Shown here in pieces: positions 33,330 through 42,284 of a DNA stretch of 64,000 nt. Position 1 is the stretch's first letter, and every line of letters starts with the position of its first letter. The notes beneath the pieces were generated by a model that was given only the letters and a program-made list of their open reading frames with translations, was not told the origin of the DNA and searched no databases. A program made the translations under genes and the position numbers. The DNA lies in assembly GCA_049324315.1 (NCBI GenBank), contig JBMOKU010000033.1:1-64000 (forward strand). Direction: 5' to 3'. The DNA is from JBMOKU01 sp049324315 (GTDB taxonomy: Bacteria > Bacillota > Clostridia > Peptostreptococcales > Thermotaleaceae).

Positions 33330-34961
33330 TTAGATTTCGTCCCTACCCAGCAGGGTATACATCATCGGGCGAAATTCCCCGGACAACATTTCTTCCATAA
33401 CGCTAATTTGATCATCGGTAAAGCTGTATTCACCGGCCTGTTGCCCGGCAGTTTTACTGGTAATGGTAATATGAAGAATATACTCATAGGTAGTTGTAGT
33501 TTCATGGCTGGTCGTACCATCCCCGTTATCTACTGTTTCCGTTTCTGTATGCTCGATGGTTTCTACATAATAATCAATCAAGTTCATATCCCAAAATACA
33601 GACTTAATCATATCTATTCGCGTGACATCAATGGTGGCAACATCCATGCCGTTTTCTTTATCCATTGCAGTTCTAACAGCAAACACGGCTATAACGTCCA
33701 TCCAGTTATCTACCCGGATATTATCTGCACTACCAGAGTAGTGAATCTCTACACTGTCTACGTAGTCATGGGACTCCTTAATGTCCTCAATTTTGATGTC
33801 AAACTCAGCATTTACCTCCTGTACCACACTGGATATGGGCGATACACCTGTGTCTTTATTCTCATTAGAAAAGAAGATGCCAAAAGGAGATTCTACCAAG
33901 GCGGCTACAGCAATGATAATTAAGAAAAGGGAAAGGACAGCACCACCTGTACCCACAAGGGCAATAAGCCCTTTAACCAGTGCAGCAGTAGCTTTTACTG
34001 CCAGCTTAATCATACGGGTTGTAAATATGGCGGCGGCTCTTGCCGCCTGTGCTGAACGATGTGCCGCTTTTATGGTTTGTGCAGTTTTGGCAGCAGCTTT
34101 AGCAGCCGCCTGAGATGTTTTTATACCTGCTTTTACTGTCTGCTTAGCGGTCTTGACTGATTTCTGTGCAGTTTTAATCGTGTCTTTAGAAACTTTTTTC
34201 AAGGTTTTCCCGCTTGTCTTAACAGAATGTTTTATAGTGCGGTGACTCGAACCGCCAATATTAGGTGAAATGTTGCGCCCTGCTACTTTCTCTGTTGGTG
34301 ATTTGAAAATGGAATTCTGAATAGCCTGTATAGGTTTAATTTCTGGTGTCTGAATATTTTTTGATTCTACCGCCTGCATTTCTTTGTTTCGGATAAAACG
34401 TAGCCTCCTCCGACCCTTAATAAATCGCTGCTTAGCCAATTCGTTTGGCTTAGATAGAGTATATTTTTGCTTTACGGTTCCTTCTGCTTTTGATTGGACA
34501 ACTTTATATTGCACTGATTGCTTTGCTTGTATAGGAATATCATTCTGTTTAGACACTTTCGTAGCTTTGGTTGAGACTGCTTCCTTTCCTTTCGGGGAAA
34601 CATTACTCTGATGTGTTTTAGGATTAGGGGTTTCAGAGTGCAAAGGTTGTTTTGGTGTGTATTCGCCAGAAGTATCGGTGCTATGAACGCCTGTATCTAC
34701 ACTACGCCGCTCCTTTATTTTCTGTACAATCTTTTTTCCCTGATAGTCTATAACATAACCAGCTTCGTTGACCAAGGTTTCCGCACCTTTTTTTATCTTA
34801 TCTTCTGCATACCCCACAGAACTGTCATAATCCTGTCGCTGTGTCTGTTCAGCCTGTTTCTTAGTACGGATAAAGGCGTTTTTTGCTCTGTAGGAAACAT
34901 CCGCAGCTTTATCCAGCATCTTAATATCTTTAATAGTAGATTTAGTTTTTATTTCTTTCAA
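33330..34961 (-). CDS. CD1108-family-like conjugation membrane protein
   Basis: A 543-residue protein. A long, basic, Lys/Thr/Gln-rich N-terminal part (1-280) ends in an Ala/Lys-rich helix (about 255-320); one transmembrane helix (about 330-355, GGAVLSLFLIIIAVAALVE) follows, then a VirB8-like extracellular domain. CD1108-type proteins are part of the Tn1549 transfer machine and often carry a C-terminal wall hydrolase, which is missing here: the frame stops right after MYTLLGRDEI. The start is TTG 34961 because GGAGG is 8 bases before it and abuts the upstream GTG. Confidence 0.75.
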   Translation of the reverse strand: MKEIKTKSTIKDIKMLDKAADVSYRAKNAFIRTKKQAEQTQRQDYDSSVGYAEDKIKKGAETLVNEAGYVIDYQGKKIVQKIKERRSVDTGVHSTDTSGEYTPKQPLHSETPNPKTHQSNVSPKGKEAVSTKATKVSKQNDIPIQAKQSVQYKVVQSKAEGTVKQKYTLSKPNELAKQRFIKGRRRLRFIRNKEMQAVESKNIQTPEIKPIQAIQNSIFKSPTEKVAGRNISPNIGGSSHRTIKHSVKTSGKTLKKVSKDTIKTAQKSVKTAKQTVKAGIKTSQAAAKAAAKTAQTIKAAHRSAQAARAAAIFTTRMIKLAVKATAALVKGLIALVGTGGAVLSLFLIIIAVAALVESPFGIFFSNENKDTGVSPISSVVQEVNAEFDIKIEDIKESHDYVDSVEIHYSGSADNIRVDNWMDVIAVFAVRTAMDKENGMDVATIDVTRIDMIKSVFWDMNLIDYYVETIEHTETETVDNGDGTTSHETTTTYEYILHITITSKTAGQQAGEYSFTDDQISVMEEMLSGEFRPMMYTLLGRDEI

Positions 34962-34994
34962 TGAGCGCACCTCCTTTCAGGGTATCCCTAACTG

Positions 34995-35399
34995 CTACCG
35001 CACTTTTTGAAAACCAGGTGTAATACGCTTTATGTTCCTGCAATATTCAGGATAGCGCAGTCGGATAGCTTCAAAAAAGTATGGTGCAAAACTACAGTCA
35101 AACAATTCATAGGGAGATGAATACCTTTCTTTGCCTTCTTCCGTCCAGCCATTCCAGAGGTTAAAAGCCAAACGGCATAATCTGTACGTACTTCCTGTTT
35201 GCCACGGAGAAGAAAGTCCCTCCGTATTAATTCCATGGTTTTTGAAGTCAAAAAGTGTGTTAATATTCCTTCTTGTTTCTGCACAAATTCCCATGGCATA
35301 AAAAAACGCCTGATGGTAGACATCGTCATTGCGGGTTTTGGCAAGCATCTCGTAATAAAAAGCCTTATGTTCTTTATCTTTAAACCCTATATTTTCCAT
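34995..35399 (-). CDS. DUF6075-like conserved element protein
   Basis: A 134-residue soluble protein, rich in Tyr and Phe, with KDKEHKAFYYEML and NLWNGWTEEG blocks, known from Tn1549-type elements between virB4 and the CD1107/CD1108 genes. AGGAGG lies 7 bases upstream. Its function is unknown; the position suggests a role in transfer. Confidence 0.7.
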   Translation of the reverse strand: MENIGFKDKEHKAFYYEMLAKTRNDDVYHQAFFYAMGICAETRRNINTLFDFKNHGINTEGLSSPWQTGSTYRLCRLAFNLWNGWTEEGKERYSSPYELFDCSFAPYFFEAIRLRYPEYCRNIKRITPGFQKVR

Positions 35400-35428
35400 T
35401 TGAATTCCTCCTTCACATAATGAATGAA

Positions 35429-35454
35429 CGGCTGACCAATGGTACAGTCAGCCG
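35429..35454. terminator. Hairpin between virB4 and the DUF6075-like gene
   Basis: CGGCTGAC and GTCAGCCG pair around ten bases. The T-run (CTTTTTAG) is on the plus-strand side, so it is not a classical minus-strand terminator; it may slow readthrough or protect the virB4 mRNA end. Confidence 0.5.
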
Positions 35455-35478
35455 CTTTTTAGTGTTACACTTGGTGTA

Positions 35479-37809
35479 TTACCCTTGCTCCCCTAATTTG
35501 GTAGTCATTAGGCCATAAAGCTTGGTGTTTCGTGGGAATTGATCTGTAAATGGGACAAGGGAGCTTCCTACTTTAATCAGACCATTACCCGCATCCACAT
35601 TTGTAATGTAGGAGAGCTGAAGGTCAGAAATATTAAGGAGCTTTGCAAGTTCGATACGGTCAGTGCTGGCCTGATTGAGCATAACGATGAATTCGGAGTT
35701 GGCAAGCATTGTACGGGCTGTATGGCTTTGCAAAAGGTCGTCTACGTTTTGGGTGATACCAGTGCAAAAAGCGCCATACTTTCTAACACGCTTCCAGAGC
35801 GTAAACAGGAAGTTGGCGCTGTATTCATGTTGGAATAAAAGATATATTTCATCAATGATAATAAAGGTATTTTTACCTTTAGCACGGTTCTGTGTGATTC
35901 GGTTTAGGATGCTGTCCAGTACAACCAACATTCCTATAGGTAGTAACTGCTTGCCTAAATCCAAGATATCGTAGCAGATAAGACGATTATTTACATCCAC
36001 ATTTGTAGGCTTTGCAAAGGTGTTAAGACTACCGCTTGTGAATAGCTCAATAGCAAGGGCAATTTCCTGTGCCTCTGGTTCGTCCTGTTTTAAAAGTTCT
36101 GCATGGAAGTCCTGCAAGGTAGGTGGATTATCTTTGAAATTACTTTGCAGATACTTTCTATAAACACTTGCGGTACATCGGTCAATCAGAGATTTCTGCT
36201 TTGCTCCAAGGTTCTGCCCACCAATAAGCTGCTCACACAAGGATAGTACAAATTCTGATTTCAGTATAACAGGGTTTGCACCATCACCATAATCCTTACT
36301 CATATCCATTGCATTAATATGATTTTCAGAGGTCGCAGAAATATGGATTATCTCGCCGCCCATTGCTTTTACAAGGGAAGAATACTCTCTTTCCGGGTCA
36401 ATAAGGATAATATCGTCATCGCTTGAAAGCATCTGATTTACGATTTCCCGTTTAGCTGTAAAGCTCTTACCGGAACCGGAAACGCCTAGAATAAAAGAGT
36501 TACCATTTAAGAGGTGTTTGCGGTTGGCTATAATCATGTTCTTACTAATCACGTTCTGCCCATAATAAATGCCCCCATTGTGAGATATCTCTTGTGCACG
36601 GAATGGAATAAACACTGCCGTACTTTCAGTAGTTAATGTACGGATGGCATTGATTTTTCGTAGTCCATATGGAAGTACCGTATTTAAACCATCCATTTGC
36701 TGATAGGTTAGGGTAGAGAATTGGCAAAGGTGCTTTCGTGCCGTGGTAAGTAGGGTTTCGGTATCACTGTCAAGCTGTTCCTTGCTATCTGCTATATGCA
36801 CCATTGTCAGGACAGCAAACATCATGCGCTGGTCACGGGTAGTTAAGTCGTCAAGGAATTCCTTACTCTCCTTGCGCTGCTGCTCCATATCGTAGGGAAC
36901 AACAGCAGAGAAGTTATTGCTTTGGTTTTGTCGCCTTTGCCAGTTGGTAATATTGGTTTCTACGCCTAATAATCGATTTTCTACCTCTCGCACGGCTTCA
37001 TCAGTGGGGATGGGAATAATATCAAGGGATAACATCATATTGCGATTTAAATCGCAAAGTTCAGACACCATACTATCCTTAATGTAGCTGGCAAACTCCC
37101 TAAGAAAGATGACACGCCCAAATTTGCTACCCATGCGAAAGTAATCTTTCTCAAATTCAAAAGTATCAGGGCAAATATAATCCTTGAAATCGTGCCCTTT
37201 TCTAATGGTATCGAACATATCAAAATGAAAATCTGTTTCTTCACCGGCACGGAAAAAATCGTGGAAGATTCTAAGGCGGTCGGTGGCATCCAGATCCACA
37301 CACTTAGAACCTAAATGGGAAAAGTGGGTAATGAGGTCGGTTCCGATTCGTGAAAAGTAGTTTCTGGCTTCTTCAATATTTTTCTTCATTACCGATACAG
37401 TGACATACTTATCCTGCACAATGCTATTAGCACCAGTGGCTTTATCTAAAAGCATCTGGTTATATTCCTTACGGTACTCATCCAGTCTGTCATCTTTTAA
37501 TGGAATTAAAATAGAGCTTTCAAAATCTGCTTTGTTTAATCGGCGGTTATTTATTGTGATTTTTGTAGTTGCTCCACTGTCAAAGGAATTAAGAAGTTCA
37601 GAATAGGTCAAGAACATCGCTTCTTTATCTTCCTTGGAAGCTACTGCATAATTGATATCTTCAAAGCGATAGGACTTAGAAAACTTGTTACCAACACAAA
37701 AAATCCCATCCGGCCAGATGGTTCGGATGGGTATTACTTGCTGTACACCTTTGGGAACTACAAACTTTTCCTTGTCCTGCTTCATGATTTTTTGAAGAGT
37801 CTTAATCAT
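35479..37809 (-). CDS. virB4: VirB4-like conjugation ATPase
   Basis: A 776-residue type IV secretion ATPase. Walker A is GVSGSGKS near residue 440, Walker B TFIIIDEIYLLFQ near 640, and the C-terminal RecA-like domain is complete; the N-terminal domain includes the FxxG-type dimer region. It powers pilus/pore assembly and substrate transfer from the inner face of the membrane. GGAGG is 12 bases upstream, and the start overlaps prgI. Confidence 0.93.
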   Translation of the reverse strand: MIKTLQKIMKQDKEKFVVPKGVQQVIPIRTIWPDGIFCVGNKFSKSYRFEDINYAVASKEDKEAMFLTYSELLNSFDSGATTKITINNRRLNKADFESSILIPLKDDRLDEYRKEYNQMLLDKATGANSIVQDKYVTVSVMKKNIEEARNYFSRIGTDLITHFSHLGSKCVDLDATDRLRIFHDFFRAGEETDFHFDMFDTIRKGHDFKDYICPDTFEFEKDYFRMGSKFGRVIFLREFASYIKDSMVSELCDLNRNMMLSLDIIPIPTDEAVREVENRLLGVETNITNWQRRQNQSNNFSAVVPYDMEQQRKESKEFLDDLTTRDQRMMFAVLTMVHIADSKEQLDSDTETLLTTARKHLCQFSTLTYQQMDGLNTVLPYGLRKINAIRTLTTESTAVFIPFRAQEISHNGGIYYGQNVISKNMIIANRKHLLNGNSFILGVSGSGKSFTAKREIVNQMLSSDDDIILIDPEREYSSLVKAMGGEIIHISATSENHINAMDMSKDYGDGANPVILKSEFVLSLCEQLIGGQNLGAKQKSLIDRCTASVYRKYLQSNFKDNPPTLQDFHAELLKQDEPEAQEIALAIELFTSGSLNTFAKPTNVDVNNRLICYDILDLGKQLLPIGMLVVLDSILNRITQNRAKGKNTFIIIDEIYLLFQHEYSANFLFTLWKRVRKYGAFCTGITQNVDDLLQSHTARTMLANSEFIVMLNQASTDRIELAKLLNISDLQLSYITNVDAGNGLIKVGSSLVPFTDQFPRNTKLYGLMTTKLGEQG

Positions 37810-38167
37810 GGCGTTTCAATTCCTCCTTTTGATGATTTGCAATATTATTTTTAAGTGCTTCATAGTAAATGTTAGCTGGATAAAAAATCAGTTTTTTAGG
37901 TATGAGAAACTCTGATTTTATATACGCCCATAAAAACTGTTCCGCCGTCATGCCATGGTATTTAATAAAACCAAGAGCTGCAAAAGGAGCTGCCCCTAAA
38001 ACGCACATCCAACTTACTGTTTCTGTACCGAAGAAATCCCGCAGTCCAAAGTAAATACCCACGGCAATAGCAACAGCCAGAATAGAAAAAACGAACTGCC
38101 TCATAGACAATCCAAAAAACAAACTTTCCGTATAATCACGGATTTCACGGTTTATTTTCACTTCCAA
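37802..38167 (-). CDS. prgI: PrgI-family membrane protein
   Basis: A 121-residue protein with two close transmembrane helices (about 25-45 and 50-68) and a conserved C-terminal PrgI block (FLWAYIKSEFLIPKKLIF). It is the VirB3-like partner of VirB4, and the two genes overlap by 8 bases. The start is TTG 38167, with GGAGGTGA 8 bases upstream; a longer frame to 38197 has no site. Confidence 0.88.
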   Translation of the reverse strand: MEVKINREIRDYTESLFFGLSMRQFVFSILAVAIAVGIYFGLRDFFGTETVSWMCVLGAAPFAALGFIKYHGMTAEQFLWAYIKSEFLIPKKLIFYPANIYYEALKNNIANHQKEELKRHD

Positions 38168-38224
38168 AATTAAATCACCTCCAAATAAAAATAACACTTT
38201 GGATAGAGCATCAGGTATCTTAAC

Positions 38225-38422
38225 CTATCGTTCCTGCTGGTGTTTTCTATACTTTAATTTATCCTTTTGTATCTTGACTACCAATTCATCAACTTTGTGG
38301 TTTTGCGCCATAAATGCCTCATCCTGATTAAGGGGAATGCCCTTTTTTATTGCTTCTCCCGCAAGTTTATTAAGTTTTTCCCTTTCTATCTCCAGCTTTT
38401 TATTAAAGCTTAAATTATTCAT
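38225..38422 (-). CDS. Spo0E-family aspartyl-phosphate phosphatase
   Basis: A 65-residue two-helix protein. IEREKLNKLAGEAIKKG is the first helix and EAFMAQNHKVDELVVKIQ the second, with the Spo0E-type Q..(x)D.L signature, although the usual SQxLD Ser is replaced. AAGGAGG lies 4-5 bases before ATG 38422, while a longer frame from 38551 has none. Such proteins dephosphorylate Spo0A and delay sporulation. It is wedged between PrgI and VirB6 in the transfer operon, an unusual place. Confidence 0.7.
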   Translation of the reverse strand: MNNLSFNKKLEIEREKLNKLAGEAIKKGIPLNQDEAFMAQNHKVDELVVKIQKDKLKYRKHQQER

Positions 38423-38649
38423 GCTAACCTCCTTATGTTTTATTTCATCGGTGCTCATTTTCTTACTTCTACAGATTATAATGTATAATTTTTCTGACCG
38501 GGAACACTCTTGTGCTACACTGTTTGTCGCAACTTTTTCATTGATACTCAATTAATCTTAACTTCCGATTAAATGGAACTTCACTTTTTGTACATTTGCG
38601 CCGAATGATATAATAGGAATAAAAGATCGTATAGAAGGGAGTATCTATT

Positions 38650-39060
38650 ATGGCAATCGGAGCAATTATTTCACTCTGCCTTACTGTTGGGCTGTTCATT
38701 CTCTCTATAGTATTCAAAGTAGCCGGAAAGCTCAGGTTGACGATTCCCGTCCTTTGCTTCCTGCTGTTCAGTACCGTGCTGAACGAGTGGGCAGAACAAC
38801 ATGAAATGTTATCTTCCATCATTCTTTTCTCACTGCTTGGTTTGACAGTGTTAAGCTGGATTGTATCTCTTATAAAAGTGATACGACGCAAACGTGACGA
38901 GAAATATCTTGAAGATGATGTTGCATGGCAAATCCGACGGGCAAGAGAAATGGGAATACCCCTTGATAGAATACAGTTTAACGAACAAGGGGATTTACTT
39001 GATCCAAGAACAGGAAAACCCATTATTTATGGGGATGATGTTCAGTTCAAGGATATATGA
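38650..39060 (+). CDS. Small membrane protein, opposite to the transfer operon
   Basis: A 136-residue protein with three transmembrane helices (about 4-22, 27-45 and 58-78) and a soluble tail (LEDDVAWQIRRAREMGIPLD). It is one of few plus-strand genes. AGAAGGGAG is 7 bases before ATG, and a terminator follows immediately, so it is a complete single-gene unit. Not assigned to a family. Confidence 0.7.
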   Translation: MAIGAIISLCLTVGLFILSIVFKVAGKLRLTIPVLCFLLFSTVLNEWAEQHEMLSSIILFSLLGLTVLSWIVSLIKVIRRKRDEKYLEDDVAWQIRRAREMGIPLDRIQFNEQGDLLDPRTGKPIIYGDDVQFKDI

Positions 39061-39090
39061 GGATACCGAATTAATCTTCGGTATCCTTTT
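39061..39090 (+). terminator. Terminator of the plus-strand membrane gene
   Basis: GGATACCGAA and TTCGGTATCC form a 10-bp stem followed by TTTTATAA. The virB6 gene ends inside it from the other side. Confidence 0.9.
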
Positions 39091-39928
39091 ATAATCCCAT
39101 CATCTCCCGCACTACACGGTCGGACATTTTAACTGCTCCCACAAGTACCAACATATTGAATATTAACTCCCCTATATAGGCCCATACCATTGTAACGACA
39201 CTGGCATTGGTGTCTACTACCGGCGGGGAAGAAGCAAAAACTGAAAAAATTACACAAGCAAGGATAATAATAGCCCCCTCTAGGCATACGGCAGCATAGC
39301 CCTTCAAAAAAGCTTTACCAATGCTTTGGCTTGGCTCTCCAGCAAAGGAGGCCAGTGGAACGGGTGCAATGGCAGTATAAAGGTATAGCTTAAAAAACCT
39401 TCCATACACCGACATAATCATAATGAAAGACAACACCGTGATGAATAGGCCTCCAATGAGCGTCACAGCCCACAATGGGATACTATCCAAAAATCCGCAA
39501 TCCTCAATGGCTTGCACGATGGTGTCTGGCAAAACAGATTCAGTTGTTGTTCCAAAACCTGCACTGTTCATAATAGTAGAGATAATCCCCTGAGCGATAT
39601 TAAACAGTGCCATCATCAATTCCAGCCCATAAGTTACGACACCCTTTGCCAGAGCAAACCGTATGAATAGCTTCAAGGCATGTTCAGGTCTTTTGATTTC
39701 CGCAAAGCTTCCACAGGTTTTAACTACACCGATGACAAAAAACAGCACCAACAGTGCAAGGCCAATAGCTTGCAGTGCACCGTGAATATCTACAATGACA
39801 TTCCAGATGCCACCGCCTTTAAATTCTGTGGGGGATTGGGTTACAAGCTGCCAGATTTCAGCCAACTTATTGTTCCAAGTTTGAAGGGCGTTATTGAGAT
39901 TGTCTATTACCCAGTTGCCACTTGACAT
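39089..39928 (-). CDS. virB6: VirB6/TrbL-family conjugal transfer membrane protein
   Basis: A 279-residue polytopic protein with about six transmembrane helices, the first at 52-75, then GLELMMALFNIAQGIIST, VTLIGGLFITVLSFIMIMS and the C-terminal MVWAYIGELIFNMLVLVG. This is the plan of the mating-channel component VirB6/TrbL in Tn1549-type systems. AAAGGTGG precedes the ATG. It ends the group that begins at maff2. Confidence 0.85.
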   Translation of the reverse strand: MSSGNWVIDNLNNALQTWNNKLAEIWQLVTQSPTEFKGGGIWNVIVDIHGALQAIGLALLVLFFVIGVVKTCGSFAEIKRPEHALKLFIRFALAKGVVTYGLELMMALFNIAQGIISTIMNSAGFGTTTESVLPDTIVQAIEDCGFLDSIPLWAVTLIGGLFITVLSFIMIMSVYGRFFKLYLYTAIAPVPLASFAGEPSQSIGKAFLKGYAAVCLEGAIIILACVIFSVFASSPPVVDTNASVVTMVWAYIGELIFNMLVLVGAVKMSDRVVREMMGL

Positions 39929-39956
39929 AGCAGCATCACCACCTTTAAATAATTTA

Positions 39957-39985
39957 GGGAACAGACATTTATTCGTCTGCTCCCC
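39957..39985 (-). terminator. Hairpin between the Maff2-like gene and virB6
   Basis: GGGGAGCAGAC pairs imperfectly with GTCTGTTCCC around eight bases, then TAAATTATTT on the minus strand. It could partly end transcription after the abundant pilin-like gene. Confidence 0.65.
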
Positions 39986-40004
39986 TTAAAAATGAGGCGC
40001 TTCA

Positions 40005-40310
40005 TCAGCCTGTAATGAGGTTTAAAATCTCTTTGGCAAAGGTTATAATTACACCGCCAGCAAGAGTCAGAAATCCGTTTGCCCTTTGAGATGGGTCGTG
40101 AGATTTAAGGGATAAGCCAATCTGTACGATACCAAAGCCTAAGAGAATCATACCAATGGCACGAATCAACCCAAATATAAAGTTGGATAGGTTGTTGACA
40201 ACGGTTAAAGGATCATTTGCAGCGTAAGCCGGTACAGTAAAGAGTGTTATCATCAGTACCATTGAACAGTAAATAGCAAACATTTTTTTAGTTCTTTTAG
40301 TCATTTTCAT
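40005..40310 (-). CDS. Maff2-family small membrane protein (VirB2-like candidate)
   Basis: A 101-residue protein with a signal-like first helix (IYCSMVLMITLFTV, cleavage near AYA), a second helix (IFGLIRAIGMILLGFGIVQI) and a third (GFLTLAGGVIITFAKEIL). Maff2 proteins of Tn1549-like elements are thought to be the pilin or channel subunit. ATGGAGG lies upstream; the strong site and following hairpin suggest high expression. Confidence 0.8.
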   Translation of the reverse strand: MKMTKRTKKMFAIYCSMVLMITLFTVPAYAANDPLTVVNNLSNFIFGLIRAIGMILLGFGIVQIGLSLKSHDPSQRANGFLTLAGGVIITFAKEILNLITG

Positions 40311-40333
40311 AAAATCATACCTCCATATATTTT

Positions 40334-42097
40334 TTAAACTTGCATTAAGGTTTCCAATTCTTCTTCTGAGAGAAGCTCATATTCACTGTTTTCATTTAGA
40401 GTAACAGCTTTCCAGTCAATAGCGTTTTCTGTACCACCGTGTCTAAAAGGTTCGCAACCTCCGTCAACGGTCATTTTTAAGTTAGGGTGTTTTAAAATAT
40501 CATACTTGTCATCCATAATTGCCCTTTCGCCACGGATAAAAAGCAAGGCATAACGATTATCAAGCATCCTTACCTCGTCTGGAGTTAAAAGCTCTCGGCC
40601 AGATTGTTGATAATTAGTTGAATAGCTGCCGTTTCTGCCTTTGCTCTGTCCATAGGTATTGGTGTCGATGGTTTCCTTGCCTAAAAGTTCCGACACATAT
40701 TTATGGGTAGATTGCTCATTTCCACCAAGATACAAAAACTCGTCGCAGTTTCCCACAATGGATTCCCAAGTGTCTTTAAACAAAGCTTTTAACTGTGCCA
40801 GGTTTTGCAGAATGATAGATACAGATATCTCTCTTGATCTCATGGTAGATAATAGCTTATCAAATTCATCAGGCAGTGCGACATTGGAGAATTCGTCCAT
40901 GACAAAATGCACATGGACAGGAAGCCGTCCGTCATATACATGGTCTGCAAGGAAGTATAGCTGCTGGAATAGCTGGGTATAAAGCATTCCCACGATAAAA
41001 TTAAAGCTGCTATCATTGTCAGGGATTACGGCAAAAAGTGCCGTCTTTTTCTCTCCGATAGATGGCAAATCTAACTCATCTGTAGTGGTAATCCCAGCAA
41101 TGGAAGCAAGATTAAACTTCTCCAACCTGACACCCAAACTAATTAAAATAGATTTAGCTGTTTTCCCAGCCGCTAATTTAAAAATGTTGTATTGTTTAAC
41201 TGCCAAATGCTCTGGTTCTTTCATTTCCAGCCTTTCAAACAGTTCATCAAGGGGACTTTGATAGGTTTCATCTTCCTCCCGTACCTCAGCAGCAGCGATC
41301 ATTTCCATAACCATCGGAAAGTTTTTTTCCTCTAGCGGAGCTTCATAGAGTAGGTAGAGAATCAATGCTTCTAACAGTGCAGTTTCGGAACGCTCCCAAA
41401 AGGGATCGTTGGTGTTACTACCTTTGGGAGTAGTATTTCGAATTAGATTTGTCACAAGCTTTAATACATCCTTATCGTCTTTGAGATAGGCAAAAGGGTT
41501 ATAGCAATGGGACAGGTGCATATTGATTAAATCCAGCACCTTAATTTCATAGCCGTTTTCTTTTAGCAGATTTCCTGTATCTCGCAAGATTTCACCCTTT
41601 GGGTCGAGGACGACAAAAGAAGTATTAGCCTGCATGACGTTTGGCTTTGCGTAAAAGCGAGTTTTACCGGAGCCTGAGCCGCCCACTATCATGACGTTTA
41701 AGTTTCTCCGATGCTTCCGACCATTAAGGCCGATTCGCACATTTTGAGTAAGGATTTTGTTATTCTCTAAGTCTTTATCCCTGTATTTTCGGTTTACAGC
41801 AGCCCCATTGCCCCAACGGGCGCTGCCATGTTCCTCCCGTCTGCGGTAATTGCGTTTGGTAGAAAGGTTAATCCCAATGCCCATGCCATAGGCGGCAATA
41901 AACAACAAGATACACTTGGGCGTATTGTCCACCCATTGGATATTAAAAGGGTTGTTTATCGCCATGCTAAGATTGGCAAGAATTTCAGGAAGTCCTCCAG
42001 ATAAGTAAGGGGCGGTTAGAAGTGCCGCCCATACAACAGGAATTAAAAAGACCACATAGAGTATAAAATCGCTCTGTGTGGTCTTATCGCGCCTCAT
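40334..42097 (-). CDS. virD4: VirD4/TraG-type coupling protein
   Basis: A 587-residue membrane ATPase. Two N-terminal transmembrane helices (about 12-30 and 62-78), Walker A GGSGSGKT at 139-146, TSFVVLDPKGEI, and Walker B FVMDEFSNVALPDEFDKL (in parts). It links the relaxosome to the transfer channel. It overlaps the upstream small gene by 14 bases, and AAGGAAA is its site. Confidence 0.92.
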   Translation of the reverse strand: MRRDKTTQSDFILYVVFLIPVVWAALLTAPYLSGGLPEILANLSMAINNPFNIQWVDNTPKCILLFIAAYGMGIGINLSTKRNYRRREEHGSARWGNGAAVNRKYRDKDLENNKILTQNVRIGLNGRKHRRNLNVMIVGGSGSGKTRFYAKPNVMQANTSFVVLDPKGEILRDTGNLLKENGYEIKVLDLINMHLSHCYNPFAYLKDDKDVLKLVTNLIRNTTPKGSNTNDPFWERSETALLEALILYLLYEAPLEEKNFPMVMEMIAAAEVREEDETYQSPLDELFERLEMKEPEHLAVKQYNIFKLAAGKTAKSILISLGVRLEKFNLASIAGITTTDELDLPSIGEKKTALFAVIPDNDSSFNFIVGMLYTQLFQQLYFLADHVYDGRLPVHVHFVMDEFSNVALPDEFDKLLSTMRSREISVSIILQNLAQLKALFKDTWESIVGNCDEFLYLGGNEQSTHKYVSELLGKETIDTNTYGQSKGRNGSYSTNYQQSGRELLTPDEVRMLDNRYALLFIRGERAIMDDKYDILKHPNLKMTVDGGCEPFRHGGTENAIDWKAVTLNENSEYELLSEEELETLMQV

Positions 42098-42272
42098 TAA
42101 ATTTCCTTCTTTTCTGTTTCTTAGGGGCGTCTATGGTTTTTAATAGTAGTTCATCTACAGCATCAGTTGGACGTTCATCTTTAATCAGATCATTTCTAAG
42201 CTCATTTAGAGCATTTACCACGACACCGTATTCATAATCGTCCAAGGTAAGCACTCTTTCTTCTTCTTTCAT
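42084..42272 (-). CDS. Small acidic element protein upstream of virD4
   Basis: A 62-residue protein, not recognised: acidic start (LTLDDYEYGVVVNALNEL) and a basic end (KKQKRRKFNEAR). The start is ATG 42272 because AGGAGG is 7-8 bases from it and too close to the first ATG. Genes of this kind sit before virD4 in Tn1549-type elements. Confidence 0.7.
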   Translation of the reverse strand: MKEEERVLTLDDYEYGVVVNALNELRNDLIKDERPTDAVDELLLKTIDAPKKQKRRKFNEAR

Positions 42273-42284
42273 GGGCATATCCTC

